Source: Pseudomonadota bacterium (GTDB taxonomy: Bacteria > Pseudomonadota > Gammaproteobacteria > Steroidobacterales > Steroidobacteraceae). Taken from it: 47,518 bases of DNA. Positions 46,324 through 47,518 of this stretch are shown here, piece after piece. Both the position numbers and the translations under genes were made by a program. The DNA lies in assembly GCA_025355105.1 (NCBI GenBank), contig JANYAE010000099.1:1-47518 (forward strand). The letters are read 5' to 3'. How positions within the stretch are numbered: position 1 is the stretch's first letter; every line of letters starts with the position of its first letter. The notes under the pieces were generated by a model, which saw only the letters and a program-made list of their open reading frames with translations, did not search any database and had not been told where the DNA came from.

Positions 46324-47518
<1,195 letters not shown>

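Overview
This is a high-GC, densely coded bacterial chromosome segment. The lineage looks proteobacterial, most likely a gammaproteobacterium near Xanthomonadales, Nevskiales or Steroidobacterales. That placement rests on a GlyGly-CTERM-like tail on a large secreted protein, an MSHA-type pilin, a BBP2-type porin and a SelA/SelB/SelD set. It is an inference; no rRNA or other strong phylogenetic marker is present.

Layout. 0-7.3 kb: outer-membrane porin, GFA-family zinc protein, DoxX-like membrane protein, and a very large SBBP-repeat/Ig-like secreted protein broken by one frameshift near its N terminus. 7.5-13.2 kb: a leftward gene group (NIPSNAP protein, DUF1579-like protein, SDR, molybdopterin oxidoreductase) diverging from a YafY/WYL regulator, with a TGACA-N5-TGTCA inverted repeat between them. 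13.5-16.5 kb: a small ORF, a secreted protein of unknown function, a DUF1801 protein and a serine beta-lactamase-like hydrolase. 16.5-30.6 kb: a signalling-rich block holding a 1510-residue hybrid histidine kinase, an MgtC/SapB membrane protein, a GAF-GGDEF diguanylate cyclase divergent from an HD-GYP phosphodiesterase, an MSHA-like pilin, a PAS/HisKA_3 kinase and an MHYT-GGDEF-EAL protein. 30.7-34.0 kb: two tiny coupled ORFs, a DUF1428 protein, a Tat-exported SRPBCC protein and a second SDR. 34.3-37.6 kb: a RecQ helicase without a recognisable RQC winged helix, a complete tyrosine recombinase, and a small unknown protein whose start is preceded by a 26-bp AT-rich palindrome built like a tyrosine-recombinase core site (10-6-10). 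37.8-43.2 kb: a membrane-anchored winged-helix/PD40 regulator, then a visibly rearranged stretch. There a secreted-protein gene with an amber codon runs in frame into a Ser/Thr kinase-TPR gene that has lost its ATP-binding lobe and is also frameshifted.

43.2-47.5 kb: the complete selenocysteine module selA-selB-selC-selD, all on the minus strand. The tRNA-Sec gene sits in the short gap between selB and selD. SelA is cut by the right edge of the window. No selenoprotein was recognised here; the molybdopterin oxidoreductase at 7.5-9.6 kb has Cys where FdhF-type enzymes have Sec.

The most interesting leads are the selABCD unit with an embedded tRNA, the palindrome beside the orphan recombinase, the chimeric 40.2-43.2 kb locus, the WYL divergon and the coupled unknown small ORFs. 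I did not find an obviously new defence or mobile system.
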